Under the pieces are notes generated by a model. It did not search any database, was not told the origin of the DNA, and saw nothing but the letters and a program-made list of their open reading frames with translations. The position numbers were made by a program, and so were the translations under genes. Source: Paraburkholderia sp. SOS3 (lineage in GTDB: Bacteria; Pseudomonadota; Gammaproteobacteria; Burkholderiales; Burkholderiaceae). Taken from it: 64,000 nt of DNA. Below, piece after piece: positions 62,277 through 64,000 of the stretch (the first letter of the stretch is position 1; every line of letters begins with the position of its first letter). The stretch lies in the NCBI RefSeq assembly GCF_001922345.1, contig NZ_CP018811.1, positions 992,001 to 1,056,000 on the forward strand. The letters are read 5' to 3'.

Positions 62277-62510
62277 ATGGCGACCAGTCAGGCTGGAGGC
62301 GGGCGATACGACGTTACGATTTCGTTCCGGAGGACCTCATACGGTATCGTTCCGGCATTAAGGATTGTGCGGTTGCGCGATGGGCGTCTCATTTATCCGT
62401 TTGAGGGGTGCGCCGACATGCCAGTCTGCGCCGATACCGAGACCGCCATGCAATATGCTCGCGCTTGCGGAGAAAAGTTCGTTAATGGTGATATTGCAGT
62501 GCCGGAATGA
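62277..62510 (+). CDS. Small hypothetical protein, island family
   Basis: A 77-residue protein with GAGGAACGACAG before the ATG. SYGIVPALRIVRLRDGRLIYPF, then DTETAMQYARACGEKFV, matches the plan of the 57585 product (aromatic-rich core, C-terminal helix). Function unknown. Confidence 0.55.
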   Translation: MATSQAGGGRYDVTISFRRTSYGIVPALRIVRLRDGRLIYPFEGCADMPVCADTETAMQYARACGEKFVNGDIAVPE

Positions 62511-62603
62511 GCCTCTCGAACTAATTCACCGCTTGATCCAGTTGACGCTCCCTTGCAACCGTTTCTGAACAGCCAGCCGCTTATCACGCGATGCCTGGAC
62601 CGG

Positions 62604-62655
62604 ACGCGTGGACGAAAATCGCGTCAATCGTTCCAGTGCCGTGCCTCAAGATCGC
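62604..62655 (+). pseudogene. Fragment of a glycine-zipper gene 5' end
   Basis: This stretch is homologous to the first ~50 coding bases of the glycine-zipper gene at 41839-41890. The first 22 bases are identical, and it encodes AWTKIASI in the same register. No glycine-zipper region follows, so it is a truncated remnant. Confidence 0.6.
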
Positions 62656-62700
62656 CCTTAATCGTCTGGCCGATCTGCTTTATGGCCTGAAGTTCGCGGC

Positions 62701-63372
62701 TCAGGTGCCCTCAGGCAATGAGAGTCCGTCACGCGTTTTGCGGACCCCCTTAGGCGTTGGCTGGTCCACTGCGGCGTCCCAGATCCCCATAGCGTCGGTC
62801 ACGGCCTTCTCGATGACGGCATGCCGGACACGATCGCGGGCGAGTACGGACAGCCCTTGGAAAAAGCAGTCGAACGCGATGGACAGCGCTGCCGGATCCG
62901 TGCTGCTGCGCAGTTCCCCGCTCTGGATGCCCCGCGTTACGCAGGCGCGGAAGCCGGCGCGCGTGCGACTGCGCACCTCGCGAAGCACCTGGGTGATGGC
63001 TTCACTGCCGATGGAACTGGCCCCGGCCACGCCCAGCGCGACCATACAGCCTTTCGGGTGGCCACTCTCAGTCTGCATCCGTGCCGACCGGAGCAGCGCC
63101 AGGAACACGCCCTCCCGTGGCGGAAGCGACGTGTCATGGAGACTGCGGGTCACCTTGCCATAAATCTCCATGTATCGCTCCAGCGCCTCCTTGTACAGCG
63201 CCTCCTTGGACTCGAAGGCCGCATAGAAGCTGGGCGCGGAGATGCCCCCGCCGATCGCCGCCTTCAGCTGCGACAGAGACGTCGATTCGTAGCCATGTTC
63301 CCAGAACAGGTGCATCGCCGAAATGATTGCCGCATCGCGGTCGAACGTCCGTGGCCGGCCCCGCTGAACCAT
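62701..63372 (-). CDS. TetR family transcriptional regulator
   Basis: A 223-residue TetR regulator. VQRGRPRTFDRDAAIISAMHLFWEHGY and SLSQLKAAIGGGISAPSFYAAFESKEALYKEAL form the DNA-binding domain (described in key pieces: GRPRTFDRDAAI, APSFYAAFESKEAL). The C-terminal domain has PKGCMVALGVAG. The start at 63372 follows GGAGCTGATC. It is divergent from a SnoaL-like gene and probably binds the two TTGTATC-N5-GTATSTA sites between them. Confidence 0.87.
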   Translation of the reverse strand: MVQRGRPRTFDRDAAIISAMHLFWEHGYESTSLSQLKAAIGGGISAPSFYAAFESKEALYKEALERYMEIYGKVTRSLHDTSLPPREGVFLALLRSARMQTESGHPKGCMVALGVAGASSIGSEAITQVLREVRSRTRAGFRACVTRGIQSGELRSSTDPAALSIAFDCFFQGLSVLARDRVRHAVIEKAVTDAMGIWDAAVDQPTPKGVRKTRDGLSLPEGT

Positions 63373-63395
63373 GATCAGCTCCGTTAGCAAATATA

Positions 63396-63414
63396 TAGAT
63401 ACTAATCGATACAA
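63396..63414 (-). promoter_or_regulatory. TetR operator at the tetR promoter
   Basis: On the minus strand TTGTATCGATTAGTATCTA matches the site at 63508-63526 in both outer parts (TTGTATC and GTATSTA). It overlaps the probable -10 of tetR (TTGCCC-N17-TAGTAT). Autorepression is likely. Confidence 0.55.
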
Positions 63415-63478
63415 AATGTTCGGGCAAGTCTCGACCAATAGCCTCCCGCGCATGGCAACGGGTCATTCAAGCGTACCG

Positions 63479-63526
63479 TTGACACGGCCTTCTACATCAC
63501 CTTATATTTGTATCACTCGGTATGTA
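63479..63526 (+). promoter_or_regulatory. Promoter and TetR operator of the SnoaL-like gene
   Basis: TTGACA (63479-63484), 18 bases, TATATT (63503-63508), immediately followed by the operator TTGTATCACTCGGTATGTA (63508-63526). A third half-palindrome, GTACCAATTGATAC, lies at 63583-63596 just before the gene. Confidence 0.6.
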
Positions 63527-63572
63527 AATGCGGGGCGGCGCGGGGGTCACCACATGAGCCCCGCATTTTTTT
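63527..63572 (+). terminator. Terminator-like hairpin in the leader of the SnoaL-like gene
   Basis: AATGCGGGG (63527-63535) pairs with CCCCGCATT (63559-63567), and a seven-T run (63566-63572) begins at the end of the 3' arm. It lies between the inferred promoter and the ATG at 63608, so it could act as an attenuator. Confidence 0.6.
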
Positions 63573-63607
63573 ACCTATTTGTGTACCAATTGATACGGAA
63601 AACACCC

Positions 63608-64000
63608 ATGTCCAAAGAGCTCGAAGCACGCCTTGACGCCATCGAAAGCCGCTTCGCCATCGATGCGCTGATCGCTAACTACGCCGAGGCGTTCGACACC
63701 ATGAACATCGAGCTGCTGGGCACGCTCTGGCATCCCGAATCGCGACTGCTCCTGGGCGCGAACGGCGACGCCGAGGGCCTCCCGGCCATCCTCGCGCAAG
63801 CACGCATCAACATGAAGCGCATGCCCCACATGCATCACTGGATGGCGAACGCCCTGATCACGGTGGACGGTGACAACGGCCACGGCCTGGTGGCGGCGGA
63901 CTGTCTTTTTTACGATGTCGATCAGGGCACGCTGCAAGTGAGCGGCCAATACCGCGACGTCTATCAGCGACGCGAAGGCCGTTGGGCATTCCTCGAGCGC
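63608..64000 (+). CDS. SnoaL-like (NTF2-fold) protein, truncated by window end
   Basis: At least 131 residues, open at the window edge. FAIDALIANYAEAFDTMNIELL near the start and HMHHWMANALITV near residue 75 fit SnoaL-like/nuclear-transport-factor-2 folds, often lyases, isomerases or small-molecule-binding proteins. It is divergent from and probably controlled by the TetR protein. GGAAAACACCC precedes the ATG. Confidence 0.8.
   Translation, partial: MSKELEARLDAIESRFAIDALIANYAEAFDTMNIELLGTLWHPESRLLLGANGDAEGLPAILAQARINMKRMPHMHHWMANALITVDGDNGHGLVAADCLFYDVDQGTLQVSGQYRDVYQRREGRWAFLER

Noticed and set aside
1..64000. CRISPR arrays, tRNA/rRNA genes, complete insertion sequences or prophage
   Set aside because: No regularly spaced repeats, no tRNA-like cloverleaf, no transposase or integrase was seen while reading both strands.

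Overview
The window looks like a chromosomal segment of a high-GC betaproteobacterium, most likely Burkholderiaceae (Paraburkholderia/Caballeronia type). The pointers are hopanoid genes of the HpnI/HpnL kind, a Burkholderia-type porin, isolated infA and rpsU copies beside a cold-shock gene, and many small stress proteins. I see no rRNA, tRNA, CRISPR array or complete insertion sequence.

Bases 1-14,700 hold an aromatic or heteroaromatic catabolic regulon. It contains a molybdenum hydroxylase whose three subunits sit in two operons, an aromatic-acid MFS importer, a class II aldolase, a dienelactone hydrolase, an FAD ring hydroxylase, a gentisate-type cupin dioxygenase, a fumarylacetoacetate-hydrolase-family protein, a CoxG-like maturation protein, a porin, a UbiX-type flavin prenyltransferase and an IclR regulator. 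Each of the five promoters has a TTGACA -35 box and a tandem pair of 15-bp ATTYGC-N3-GCRAAT-type operators with centres 19 bp apart. This pattern ties the operons into one regulon.

Bases 14,700-24,900 hold an OYE/LysR divergent pair and two convergent paralogous GntR regulators. They are followed by an operon for 2-keto acid and glycerate metabolism (KdgT permease, GlcG-like protein, hydroxyacid reductase, tartronate semialdehyde reductase). Next comes a periplasmic electron-transfer set: a PQQ-type sugar dehydrogenase, a cytochrome c, a secreted protein and an isolated 24-codon pqqA. No pqqBCDE is present.

Bases 24,900-30,200 hold a minus-strand cluster that matches the mycobacterial decaprenyl-phosphoryl-D-arabinose pathway: DprE1, DprE2, GtrA, and a HAD-UbiA fusion resembling DPPR synthase. 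It ends in a low-GC polytopic protein that could be the glycosyltransferase. This suggests D-arabinofuranose decoration of a surface molecule in a Gram-negative.

Bases 30,300-49,000 hold a carboxylesterase, an extensin-like protein, a CheB-CheR-PAS-kinase-receiver hybrid, HpnI/HpnL, a glycine-zipper protein, an MFS carrier, and a chromate-resistance set (chrB, chrA, Tat-exported superoxide dismutase) followed by secreted proteins and a metallo-beta-lactamase-fold hydrolase.

Bases 49,300-64,000 form a stress island. It has ferritin-like DUF892 proteins around a manganese catalase, an NRAMP-like transporter, a histidine kinase split by a 7-base homopolymer, and a run of small unknown proteins among infA, rpsU and csp genes. 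It also has a duplicated 5' leader, an infA remnant, a protease with an unusual N-terminal module, and a TetR regulator divergent from a SnoaL-like gene whose leader carries a terminator-like hairpin.
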